A stretch of DNA of 64,000 bases. Source: Methanosarcina vacuolata Z-761. Lineage in GTDB: Archaea; Halobacteriota; Methanosarcinia; Methanosarcinales; Methanosarcinaceae. Both the position numbers and the translations under genes were made by a program. The notes beneath the pieces are model-generated. The model worked only from the letters and a program-made list of their open reading frames with translations, did no database searches and was not told where the DNA came from. Positions 1 through 9,200 of this stretch are shown one piece after another; the stretch's first letter is position 1; each line of letters opens with the position of its first letter. Location: positions 1,674,001 through 1,738,000 of the forward strand of contig NZ_CP009520.1 in assembly GCF_000969905.1 (NCBI RefSeq), in the 5' to 3' direction.

Positions 1-48
1 TCAGAAAAGCAAAAATTACTGAACTACTGATCCTCCCATGCTTATAAT

Positions 49-678
49 CTACACTTCATCCAGGTATCTCTGCAGCTTATCCGCAAGTTTGCCAATATGA
101 ATACCATCAACAAATGCATGGTGGACCTGGACTGCAAACGGCATCATAAGTTTACCTTCCCTTTCCTGATATTTTCCCCAATCAAATATGGGTTGAGCTT
201 TTTCCCTGTTTCCGAAATCCGTGTGTGAAATATGCGTAAACGTTATCCACGGCAAGGCTGAGAATTGATATACATCGTTTTCTACAGGTCCTGTAAAACT
301 TTCTTTTTGATTTTCTGCCGTTACGGTTGCCAATTCTACAAACTTTTCAATCGTATCCTGCATGGGAACATATACTACCTTAAATAACTCTGTTTCTTTA
401 TCCAGATATGTAAATGAGGTATCAATGGATTCATATAACACAACTTCACCATCAAAAAAACGATACCGAAACTCCTCGATTTCATTTGCGCATTTCGTAA
501 CAGCAAATATAAACGCCATCGTAAATGACCAGTTATTTTCTTTAACTCTCTTTTTAAAATTCGTCACATCAAGTTCAAAACTTACACAATATTGAGGCTG
601 AACTGCATTCCTGTATATTTGACAATATTCTTTTCTTTTCCATGTTTCAAAATCTATTGTCTGGTATCTGTTTCCCAT
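49..678 (-). CDS. Chloramphenicol acetyltransferase-like protein (CATase type A family)
   Basis: The 209-residue product matches the CAT family in length (about 210-220) and in layout. The C-terminal active-site segment HHAFVDGIH at residues 186-194 corresponds to the family HHAxxDGxH motif, whose second His is the general base for acetyl transfer from acetyl-CoA. The N-terminus (YRNAVQPQYCVSFELDV) and the internal FTHISH segment near residue 149 are also typical. The enzyme would act in the cytosol, probably as a trimer. It stands alone, transcribed leftward at the window edge, next to a transposon relic, so horizontal acquisition is plausible. It could acetylate chloramphenicol or another small hydroxyl compound; xenobiotic resistance is not shown by the sequence. 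The stop codon is TAG, but read-through would add only about ten residues before TAA. Confidence 0.88.
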   Translation of the reverse strand: MGNRYQTIDFETWKRKEYCQIYRNAVQPQYCVSFELDVTNFKKRVKENNWSFTMAFIFAVTKCANEIEEFRYRFFDGEVVLYESIDTSFTYLDKETELFKVVYVPMQDTIEKFVELATVTAENQKESFTGPVENDVYQFSALPWITFTHISHTDFGNREKAQPIFDWGKYQEREGKLMMPFAVQVHHAFVDGIHIGKLADKLQRYLDEV

Positions 679-795
679 GTTTATGCCTTCGTTAAATACA
701 ATCTCCTATCTTCAGGTTTCTTTAATCCTGTATTATCTGACAGTCTCTATATAAATCTTAGAAGAAAATGGCTCCCTCAAGCCAGGTTGACACTA

Positions 796-846
796 TTTGG
801 TGAACTACCCCAACGCTAAAGCTGTGGGGCTTCTTGGTTCATGCCC
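796..846 (-). mobile_element. Probable right end of the IS200/IS605 element (hairpin)
   Basis: Just beyond and overlapping the TnpB stop codon lies CCCCAACGCTAAAGCTGTGGGG (given here only as a 22-base palindrome at 810-831), which folds with CCCCAA/GTGGGG-type arms. Subterminal hairpins of this kind mark IS200/IS605 right ends and the 3' end of the associated guide RNA. The exact element end is not determined. Confidence 0.5.
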
Positions 847-1068
847 CTGACTTTTGTCAACGAGTCCCCAAGCCCTTCCTCGCGTTCCGCGAGTGCAAAT
901 TTTTTAATATTAATTGCGGCATTAATGTCTCTGTCATGTGTACTTTTACATTCGGGGCATTGCCATTCTCTTATGTTTTCTGTAAGATTGGGATGTTTGT
1001 ATCCGCAAATATTGCATATTTTTGACGATGGCAACCATTGATTATTTTTGATATTGATAGCATGAACT
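816..1068 (-). pseudogene. TnpB (IS200/IS605-type RNA-guided nuclease) 3' relic
   Basis: Only the C-terminal zinc-ribbon part of TnpB is left. The reading frame shows SSKICNICG followed by CPECKSTHDRDINAAINI, the classic CxxC...CxxC plus DRDxNAAxNI block that includes the last RuvC acidic residue. Coding-like sequence continues upstream to about 1068 (LSVHAINIKNNQW) and then meets TAA; the rest of the protein is absent. It ends with NQEAPQL, the usual tail of such proteins. No TnpA gene is nearby. It is a dead remnant, though a guide RNA from its 3' end cannot be excluded. Confidence 0.85.
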
Positions 1069-1896
1069 GAAAGTTAAACCAATAAAATACTTTGTCATTG
1101 TCCAAAAAACCGAATACTTTCACTTTCCTGTTGACCTGCATGAATTTTTCTGAAGCCAAAATTCTGGCCGTCCCCGGCTACATGGGTGATATTCGGGGGT
1201 CAGACTTCCCGGTGCGGATAATGATTTCATTTTTATTTACTGTACGCAGGCGGGTTCAAGCGGAGCGCGGCACGTGGAAAGAAAGAATGTGAGCTGCAAT
1301 TTACGGTCATTCAGGAATAATAACAACTAATTAATCGGGGAACGCATGGGATAAAACCTAAAGGAAAAGTGTCTCCACCACCGGCTGGAACCTCAAAACC
1401 CTATTTTATAATTCGACGCGACTTTGCGTCAATCGAGTTCTAGGGTCCGGTTTTTGACTTCATGGGAGAGTTGGTTAAATATTAAGTTAATTCCGAAGAG
1501 CACGGAAATAAAGTCGTGGTGGAAGTTCTGGCAACAGAGTAAAAGTCTGTATTTTCTATTCACTATAGGTCCCTAAAAAGATGGTAAAAAAGGCATTTAA
1601 GGCTTTTAAATTGGAGAAGAATGAATTCAGTTAGTACTGGAGGTAATTATCGGGCAGCCTGTTCAGGTTGGGGTGGCCGCACGCAATTTGATTTTAGCAT
1701 AAATCTCCCACCCCGCAGTCAACGACCTCTGCCCATTGGTCCGAAGGCATCGGAAGGGTGCATTTTGACATCGTAGTGGCACGAACTGGCCGTCGTTCTT
1801 ATTCTCGTGCCTGGGTTTTACAGGAGCAGTCCATTGCTCCTGCCGATGCCAATCGATCAATGGTTAGTTATAATGCAATGCACAGACGAACGGTGT
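1069..1896. other. Intergenic stretch with one hairpin; otherwise unassigned
   Basis: No gene that I can support. The segment 1160-1560 is richer in G+C than the surrounding intergenic DNA and holds a hairpin (listed separately). A leftward frame of 65 residues at 1663-1860 has no family that I recognise. Both may be decayed mobile-element DNA, in keeping with the TnpB relic beside them. Confidence 0.5.
1398..1446. ncRNA. Two-tier hairpin, possible structured RNA
   Basis: An outer stem ACCCTA (1398-1403) / TAGGGT (1441-1446) encloses a perfect inner stem GACGC (1415-1419) / GCGTC (1426-1430) with a six-base loop. The arms are perfect but no promoter or known RNA family was recognised. It could equally be an element end or a terminator. 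Confidence 0.25.
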
Positions 1897-3105
1897 CTAA
1901 CAGTTTTTGTGCCTGGGTTTATGACCTTTTCTGGAGGGATTGTTCATCCTATTTACCGGCTTTGGCAATCTTATTTCCGGTCTTTCAATTACAATCTTCT
2001 TCAGAGCAGGTAGTGCCTGTTCCTTAATATCCACATCATTGTCTTTCAGCACACTCATGAAATTAGCATGGTCATTTTTGGAAAGGATATTTATCGCTTT
2101 TCCTTCTGCTCCTGCTCGTGCAGTTCTTCCAATCCTGTGAATATACTGTTTACTCTCCCTGGGAATATCATAATTGTAAACATGGGAAACACCCCGTATA
2201 TCAAGCCCTCTTCCGGCTACATCTGTGCATACAAGGACACATATGTTCCCGGAATGGAATTTTTCCATTATGCGAGTTCGTTCGTTCTGTGTCAAACCGC
2301 CATGAATTGCTACGGCATTGATACTTGATTTTCTCAGGTTTTTTGCGACTTTTTCAGTGTTTCTTTTTGTGTTGCAGAAAACCATCCCGAGGTTTGACTT
2401 CTCATTTTGCAGAAGGTACACGAGCAGAGATAATTTCATGTCATCTTGTACTTTATAAACGACCTGATTCAATTTTTGCGGGTCGATATAAGACTCTACT
2501 GAAACTCGAACCGGGTTTTCCATGTACTTGCGGGAAAGCCGGACAATATCTTTTGTAATGGTCGCAGAGAACAAAAGGGTCTGCCTGTTTTGAGGACATT
2601 CCTTGATAATTTTTTCTACATCCACTTTGAATCCCATATCAAACATATGGTCTGCCTCATCAAGGACAAGGGTTTTCATATTATTGAGTTTGATGGTATT
2701 TCTGCTGATATGATCGAGTAGCCTACCGGGTGTTCCCACAACAACCTCGGCATTCTTTAATTCTTTAATTTGTGGATTGATCCCTACACCGCCATAGATA
2801 GATGCGATATTTAACGGGTCGTATTTTGAGAATTTCCTGAAAGAATTTGCCACCTGCTCCGCCAGTTCTCTTGTAGGGGTCAGGATCAAAGCCTGAATTC
2901 CTTTTCCTTTTTCGGAATTTTGTAATATGCCGGAAGCAAATGCGAGTGTTTTTCCGGAACCTGTTGCGGCTCCGGCTATAACATCTTCCCCAGCAAGTAT
3001 TAGGGGAATTGATTTTTCCTGTACTGCTGTAGGGCTTTCAAAGCCATGTTCATCTATTGATTTCAAAACAGCGTTATTGAGACCTAGTTTTTTAAAATTA
3101 TTCAT
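1897..3105 (-). CDS. DEAD-box ATP-dependent RNA helicase (RhlE/DeaD-like)
   Basis: All helicase motifs are visible: Q-motif region near the N-terminus (FKKLGLNNAVLKSIDEHGF), motif I AATGSGKT, Ia PTRELAEQ, Ib TPGRLLD, II LDEADHMFDMGF, III FSATI, V VCTDVAGRGLDIRG and VI HRIGRTARAG. This is a two-RecA-domain RNA helicase of about 400 residues with a short basic tail (RKGHKPRHKNC) that may bind RNA. It would unwind RNA duplexes in the cytosol. The frame is open to 3186, but family alignment of the Q-motif and a GGAAAG-type ribosome site favour the ATG at 3103-3105. It is monocistronic. Cold-shock or RNA-turnover roles are known for relatives but are inference here. Confidence 0.93.
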   Translation of the reverse strand: MNNFKKLGLNNAVLKSIDEHGFESPTAVQEKSIPLILAGEDVIAGAATGSGKTLAFASGILQNSEKGKGIQALILTPTRELAEQVANSFRKFSKYDPLNIASIYGGVGINPQIKELKNAEVVVGTPGRLLDHISRNTIKLNNMKTLVLDEADHMFDMGFKVDVEKIIKECPQNRQTLLFSATITKDIVRLSRKYMENPVRVSVESYIDPQKLNQVVYKVQDDMKLSLLVYLLQNEKSNLGMVFCNTKRNTEKVAKNLRKSSINAVAIHGGLTQNERTRIMEKFHSGNICVLVCTDVAGRGLDIRGVSHVYNYDIPRESKQYIHRIGRTARAGAEGKAINILSKNDHANFMSVLKDNDVDIKEQALPALKKIVIERPEIRLPKPVNRMNNPSRKGHKPRHKNC

Positions 3106-3186
3106 AGTTAGACTTTCCGTGATTTTTCTGAAAAAGCTACTTAATTGCTTTTTCATATTCATATATTTAAGACATATTAAAAACAA

Positions 3187-3643
3187 TTAAGAGCTATAAG
3201 CACAACTTTAGAAAAGTTAAGATTAATTTACTGCTTAAAAGTTAGTAATCGCTTATAACGGTGAACTCTCCCTTTATACTTTTGCCTATTTTGATGATGT
3301 GATTACCCAGCATTCATTGTTCTTCCAAAGGTTCCTTTTGTAATAGTGTGCCGCTTCATGCAAGAGTCGTTTCCGGTTTGTTTGCGCGCCACCACATCCA
3401 ATATACCGCATAACACTGCAAGGCTCACTCATCTATCATTAGATAATGAGCTGATCCCAAAACCCAAAAACTACTTTTTTGAATCTTGTTTTGAAAGGAA
3501 CAATCGAACTACTGATTAGGAAAATAGTTTTGGGTACCTCCCAATATGGGAGTAAAAATGGCTTTTGGGATAGAATCGTTGATAAAAAATTACCAAATTC
3601 AACATTAATAAATAATGATAAACAGTATTCATATGGTGATAAT
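3187..3643. other. Intergenic stretch between helicase and glyoxalase relic
   Basis: Holds the divergent upstream region of the helicase gene and, at 3454-3571, a small inverted-repeat element listed separately. No gene is supported in 3187-3453. Confidence 0.5.
3454..3571. mobile_element. 118-bp inverted-repeat element (possible MITE)
   Basis: The segment begins with ATCCCAAAA (3454-3462) and ends with its exact reverse complement TTTTGGGAT (3563-3571). A second internal TAGTTTTGGG near 3521 mirrors the left-end sequence CCCAAAAACTA. The length and lack of coding capacity fit a miniature inverted-repeat element. No clear target duplication was found. Confidence 0.35.
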
Positions 3644-3949
3644 ATGAAAGTTAAATACGCTACCATCATAGTTGAGGATATGGATGAGTCAATTAAATTT
3701 TACACAGAAGTTATGGGACTTGAAATAGATAGCCAACACAATCCCCAACCTGGAGCAACAATCACATTATTGAAAGGGGAAGGGGATGCTATGATAGAGC
3801 TCATAAAAAATACAGAGAATGAAACTGGCCTGTAACTCAAATCTAAAGGTGCCAGAATCACCATGGAACCCATACCAATAACAGTTGGGACCCTTGCCTT
3901 CTTAGAAGACCCAAATGGAGTCAAAATAGCGCTAATTCAACACCACTAA
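3644..3949 (+). pseudogene. Broken glyoxalase/VOC-family protein
   Basis: The frame from the ATG at 3644 reads as a VOC-superfamily protein: [20 protein letters not shown] at the start, GLEIDSQHN and AMIELI in the middle. TAA at 3833-3835 stops it after 63 residues. The same frame then continues with [18 protein letters not shown] and [14 protein letters not shown], the normal C-terminal half of such a domain, up to a TAA at 3947-3949. Compared with the usual layout of about 120 residues, some 15-20 residues are missing at the stop, so a small deletion plus a nonsense codon seem to have inactivated it. TAA is not recoded in methanogens, so read-through is unlikely. Confidence 0.8.
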
Positions 3950-4302
3950 TCTTTTTTCAATTCATTGCGGTTCTTATTTGCTTCCTGGATAAACCGAGAG
4001 TATCACCTATAAGCTTTGCATCTTCTTCTGGAGTCCAGCCTGCAGCCTGTTTGCAGGAACTTTCCTACGCACTCAAGAAATCAGACTCTAAGCTGGAGGG
4101 CAAGCAGAAAGAAAAAGAAAACCTCTCTACGAGCCTTAATTTCTTATTCATCCCATAAAAAGTTTTATTCTTCGTCAGGCATCTGATATTTCCCCTTGAA
4201 AATATTTTTAAACTAACTAGTAGTTATTTACTAACCAATGGTTATTTAATCACCTATGGTCATAGTATAACTTAGAGTTACACAATTGATGGAGTAAATG
4301 AA
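3950..4302. other. Intergenic stretch with a short leftward coding-like relic
   Basis: On the minus strand, 3956-4060 reads SCKQAAGWTPEEDAKLIG...SRKQIRTAMN and stop, which looks like the C-terminus of a lost protein, but no family is recognised. The segment 4200-4280 is AT-rich and contains a short repeat (actagtagttatttactaac / ccaatggttatttaatcacc type), probably the promoter region of the next gene. Confidence 0.35.
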
Positions 4303-5103
4303 ATGAAAATAGAATCTGTGAAATTAGTTTATTTTTCACCTACCGGAACAACAAAAGCGGTTGTTCAGGGCATTGCGCATGGTATCAATCCAGGCGCCAT
4401 AGAACTAATTGATATTACCAGACCGGATGCAAGAAAACAACCACTACTGGCCTTGGAAAATGAATTGCTTGTTATTGGAGTTCCAGTCTATATGGGGAGA
4501 GTGCCGGCATTATTAAATGAATGGCTGAATGCAATTCAAGCTCATAATACACCGACGGTTTGTGTTGTGGTTTATGGCAATCGAGCATATGATGATGCAC
4601 TACTCGAACTAAAAAATATTATAATGAAATGTGGGTGTATTCCCATTGCCTGTGCAGCATATCTCGGGGAACACTCATTCTCAAATTTTGAGACACCAAT
4701 AGCACAGGGACGTCCTGATAAAGATGATTTACATCATGCAGAGGTATTCGGACAGAAAATACGTGAAAAGCTGCAATCTGTTTCATCAATTTCTCAGGTT
4801 TCTGATGTGAATGTGCCTGGCAATTATCCTTATGGAGGAGTTACAAAATTATGGATTGTTGATTTTATCGCGGTCAGTGACGAGTGTTCACAGTGCGGAA
4901 TCTGTGCAGAGGTATGTCCTGTTGGTGCTGTTGATGCAGAAAATTCCCGTTTGATTGATATAGAAAAATGCATTACCTGCTGTGCGTGTATCAAAAGCTG
5001 CCCGCAAAATGCCAGATCAATGAAACCCGGGCTTGTGAAAGACGCATCTGTGCGCCTCCATACGCTCTATAGCCAGCGAAAGGAGCCTGAATGTTTTATC
5101 TAA
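4303..5103 (+). CDS. EFR1-type flavodoxin domain plus 2x[4Fe-4S] ferredoxin protein
   Basis: The N-terminal 160 residues form a flavodoxin-like domain; SPTGTTKAVV (residues 12-21) is the FMN phosphate loop and VIGVPVYMGRVP follows. The C-terminal part has two ferredoxin motifs, CSQCGICAEVCPVGA and CITCCACIKSCPQNA, each giving four cysteines for a [4Fe-4S] cluster. The order flavodoxin-ferredoxin and the length of 266 match the EFR1 family, soluble electron carriers or oxidoreductases with unknown partners. The start is fixed by GGAG ten bases upstream. A TetR regulator gene follows on the same strand after about 150 bp and may control it. The physiological electron donor and acceptor cannot be told. 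Confidence 0.9.
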   Translation: MKIESVKLVYFSPTGTTKAVVQGIAHGINPGAIELIDITRPDARKQPLLALENELLVIGVPVYMGRVPALLNEWLNAIQAHNTPTVCVVVYGNRAYDDALLELKNIIMKCGCIPIACAAYLGEHSFSNFETPIAQGRPDKDDLHHAEVFGQKIREKLQSVSSISQVSDVNVPGNYPYGGVTKLWIVDFIAVSDECSQCGICAEVCPVGAVDAENSRLIDIEKCITCCACIKSCPQNARSMKPGLVKDASVRLHTLYSQRKEPECFI

Positions 5104-5164
5104 TGAACATATCCCAATTGGTTAGAAGCACAAAACTAGAATAATTACATTCATTCCTTAAATC

Positions 5165-5240
5165 ATATAATTAAATCATATGATGAACAGTTATAATATA
5201 TATATATAAATCTATATATATAAATATATAAATTTGGATC
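5165..5240 (+). promoter_or_regulatory. AT-rich TATA tract ahead of the TetR gene
   Basis: An almost pure A/T run with many overlapping TATATATA and AAATATATA boxes precedes the TetR gene by 20-90 bp. It includes repeated AAATCTATATATATAAAT-like units, which could hold both an archaeal TATA box and a palindromic operator for autoregulation. No specific site can be chosen. Confidence 0.45.
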
Positions 5241-5255
5241 AGGTGGAGTGGAACT

Positions 5256-5981
5256 ATGGGAATCGCCGATAGAAGGCAACGAGAAAAGGAACAGCGAAAA
5301 ACAGAGATTATCGATGCAGCCGAGCGTCTCTTTTTTTCTCGAAGTTATGAAGATGTTTCTATGGAAGATATCGCCCGCGAGGTAGAACTGAATAAGGCTA
5401 CCATTTATCTATATTTTAAAAATAAGGAGACACTTTTCGCAACCATTGTACTCCGCGGTATCCAGATTCTTAAAGAAAAATACATGGGATGCATGGAGAA
5501 ACAGGTGCCGGGCATTGTCAAGGTATCCCTGATGGGCCAGGCCTATTACCAGTATGCACAGGAATACCCTGATTATCTTCGAATGATTCATTTTTATGGT
5601 TCTGAGCGTTTTTCCAAAGAAAACCCGTGTACCGCAGAGATTGGAAAAGGATACGGTACCTGCCGTTTGCTCCTGAGGGATGCGATCCAGGAGGGTATCG
5701 ATGACGGTACAATTCGTGCGGATCTCGATCCATTTCTTACCTCAATGTACCTTATGATCTCCTTCATGGGCATCCTGTCAATGGAAAATAAATGGAAACT
5801 GGTGATCGAGGCAGAGGGTTTCAGCTATGAGCAGTTTGCCAGTGAGTTTTTCCGGTTTATCGCTCCTGCCATCTCTTCCGGTGAGAAATCCCACAAAATG
5901 GATGTCAAAGATTTCGCGTCGTTTGGATTTTTTTTAACCGAGCCCGTGGTACCTGAAAAGAAAAAGAGAAATGAATCTTAA
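5256..5981 (+). CDS. TetR/AcrR-family transcriptional regulator
   Basis: The N-terminal 60 residues are a TetR DNA-binding domain: RKTEIIDAAERLFF, then VSMEDIAREVELNKATIYLYF with the helix-turn-helix and the conserved YxYF, then KNKETLFATIV. The remaining 180 residues are the variable ligand-binding and dimerisation domain. The length of 241 is at the upper end of the family. A GGTGG ribosome site lies just upstream of the ATG. It sits 150 bp downstream of the flavodoxin/ferredoxin gene on the same strand, so it may regulate that gene or itself; the ligand is unknown. TetR proteins are mostly bacterial, so ancient transfer is likely. Confidence 0.92.
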   Translation: MGIADRRQREKEQRKTEIIDAAERLFFSRSYEDVSMEDIAREVELNKATIYLYFKNKETLFATIVLRGIQILKEKYMGCMEKQVPGIVKVSLMGQAYYQYAQEYPDYLRMIHFYGSERFSKENPCTAEIGKGYGTCRLLLRDAIQEGIDDGTIRADLDPFLTSMYLMISFMGILSMENKWKLVIEAEGFSYEQFASEFFRFIAPAISSGEKSHKMDVKDFASFGFFLTEPVVPEKKKRNES

Positions 5982-6248
5982 ATCCTGGATTCGGCAGGTC
6001 GACATTTCATTTTTGGTAATTTTTGTTGATGGCGATTTTAAAATGAGGAACCCTTATTGTGTGCAGTTGTGGTTTACATATGATCCAAACATAATCTCTC
6101 ATACTAAACTTTGAAAAATGATTCAGTGTTTATATGTGTTGTGGGAGTTTAGCCACACGTTAACCGGTTTTAAATCTAATGTGTATTATAAGAAAAAGAA
6201 GTAGGTAAAAGCCCTCTTCTACCTTTTCCAGAACCTCTCCCAAAAACC

Positions 6249-9200
6249 TTAGTAGAGATCTTCACCGGAATCCTCTTTGTTTTCAATGCATTTTAAGGCT
6301 TCAATTTTCCTTTTCGCATCTGCCATTTCGGGATAGAGACGAAGGATTTCACTGAAGGTGTTTATGGCTTCGGTATACCTTCCCAGTTTTCCAAGGATAA
6401 CTCCCCTGTAATTCATAGCCTGCACATCGTGAGGTTTTATCCTGAGCAGCCTGTCAAAGGTTCTAAGGGCATCTTCGTACTCTTCCATTTTTGCAAGAGA
6501 AATCCCTAGATATTTCAGGGACTGCTCGTGCCAGGGATTAATGGCAAGAGCTTCACCAAAGGCCCGGCAGGCAGTTTCATACAGTTTCTGTTTGAAACAG
6601 ACGACTCCTACACTATAAATTACCTTAATATTTTCAGGGTCTTTTTCCAGAGCAAGGTCAAAGGCTTTCAGGGCTTCTCTGTACATTTCAAGCTTACAGA
6701 AAGCGATTCCTTTGTAGTTCAGGACGTCGATATTTTCAGGGGAAATGTCAAGGATGCGGTCAAAATATCCAATTGATTCCTGGGGCCGGTTAAGCTTGAT
6801 AAGAGTTGTGGCTGCGTTATACAGAGCTTCTTCATTCTTCGGATTGAAAAGAGCGGCTTTTTCAAAGGCTTTCAGGGCCGCTTCCGGACTTTCGAGTTCC
6901 ATCAGGCAGAGCCCAAGGTAGTTCAGGCTTTCAGGGTCTTCGGGCGAGGATTCCAGCAGAATTCCAAAGGCCTCGGAGGCAGCTTCGTACTCACCCAGGT
7001 TGAAAAGTACAAGCCCGCTATAATAGAGTGCTTCCCTATGCGCCGGGTCATGCTGCAGAATTATGTCAAAAGCTTCAAGGGCTTTTTCATACTCCTGAAG
7101 CTCCATTCTAGCAATTCCGAGCCTGTAACAGGCTTCAACAGAGTCCGGGAAATCAGGGGCAGACAGGAGCACCTTTTCGAGGTCCTGAGCTGCTTCCTCA
7201 AAGTGCTGTAGTTTGAAACTGGCCACTGATCGGCTGTAAAGAGCATTTACGTTGTCAGGTTTCAGGGTTAGAGCAGAACTGAAAGCCTGATCCGCTTCCT
7301 CATACATATTCAATCTTAGAAGGGAAAGCCCAAGCTGCTCCCAGGCAGCTTCCAGGGTTGGATCGATTTCCACGGCTTTTTCAAAAGCTTCAACGGCTTG
7401 TCCATCCTGATCAAGCCCCCTTAGAGCAAGCCCTGCTACATACCAGAGGTCGGCAGCATCAGGTTTTACTTCGAGGATTTTTTCAAAAATGTCAAGAGCA
7501 GCTTCATAGTCTCCCAGTTTGATCTGTGAGAGCCCCATTTTCGTCCAAGCATCTTCGGTTTCAGTGTCATTTAGTTTATCTTCTAATCTGAATTTCTCAT
7601 TTAACCCGGGGCTTTCGGTCTGATTTTCTCTCTGAGTTTCATCCAGACTTAATTCGTCAATTTCTTCAGGAATTTCCGTCTGATCTTCCAGAATTGCCTG
7701 TTCGAAGGACTCCAGGGCTTCAGCATAGTACTCATGAGAAAATAGAATGATCCCTCTTCTGTACCAGGCTTTTTCAAAGCCAGGATAAAAGGATAAAAGT
7801 TCTGAAAATATCTCAAGGGCTTCCTCAGGCCTGCCGAGCTCCTGAAACACAACTCCTTTGCCGTAAAGGGCTTCTTTTGAAGCCGATTCGCCTGCTGTAA
7901 GTTTTCTAAGCGGCAGGAGGGCTTCTTCATACCTTCCAAGCTCTATAAGGGAGAAGGCAAACTTTTCAAGGAGTTCGTCAAAAGCCTCTGTGTTCTCAAA
8001 AGCCGGGAATTCTCCTGCGTTTTCCTCATAGTTTTCTTCTTCAAACTCTCCAGTGTCTTTAGTATTAAAGTTCTCAGTTACAAGTTCGAGAAGAGCATAA
8101 ACTGTAGAAACCACTTCTTCTGTTTTTCCAAGTTCAAAAAGGGCCAGGGCTTTTCTGTACAGAATTTCGAGATCCTGTGCCCCGGAATTAAGGATAGCAT
8201 TAAAGACTTCCACGGCTTTTTCATATTCTCTGTTTTCGAAGTAGGCGATTCCTGCGTAATAAGAAATTTCGGGTTGCTGGCAGCCGAGGGCAAGAGCGTT
8301 TTCAAAGGAGCTGACAGCTTCTTCAAAGTTTCCCAGCCTGAAAAAGGCAATACCCCTGTAGTAATGCAGATCTTCCTTTTTCTGGCAATATTCCAGTGCC
8401 GTCTTAAACGCTTCAACGGCCTCCGGATATTCCTCAAGCTCGAAGTGAGTATAGGCTTTTTGCTCAAGGGCATAAGTACAGTCAGGCTTCAATTTAAGGA
8501 CAGAGTCAAACATAGTCGAAGCCCTCTTTACTTCTCCAAGGGCTTTTAAAGCAACTCCTTTTCTGAAAAGGACAGTTTTTCGCTCTGGATTAATCTCCAG
8601 AACCTGATCAAAGAGTCCAATGGCTTCTTCATAAAACCCCTGCTTGAAGCAGGCCGTGCTCAGGTGTGCAAGAGCTTCAGTATTGAATGGATTTCTTTTG
8701 AAGACTTCCCTGAAACCTGAAGCCGATTCTTCATATCTCCCCGACCGCAGTAAAGCGAGGCTTCTCATGTAAAGGGTCTCAAGGTTTTCAGGATCTATTT
8801 TCAGGGAGGCTTCAAAAACCCTTACAGCTTCCTCAAAGTCTCCAAGCTCGAAACAGGAAAGCCCCAACTGGTAACAGGTATCCTGATAAGCAGGGTCAAG
8901 CTCAAGGACTTTTTCAAAGTCTTTTGCCGCTTCCTCATGCTGCTTCAGTTTTGAATGGGATATTCCTTTCAAATACCAGGCCTCTACAAACAGGGGGTTA
9001 TTTTTGGTAAGCCTTGAAAAAACCTCAAGCGCTTTTTCGTAAGCTTCCAGCTTGATAAGCACAAGCCCTTTCCAGTAGAACGAAGAGTACTTTTCTTTAT
9101 AATTATTTTGTTTCGGATTATTTTGTTCAGAGTTATTTCGTTCAGATGAGTTTTTTTCAGGGCAGTATACAAAAGAGCCTTTATCTGAGTCCTCACTTAT

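Noticed and set aside
49-90. Pyrrolysine read-through of the CAT-like gene
   Set aside because: The TAG stop is at the normal family C-terminus and read-through would add only about ten residues.
1663-1860. 65-residue leftward frame next to the helicase
   Set aside because: Although G+C-rich and open, it has no recognisable family and may be chance or a relic.
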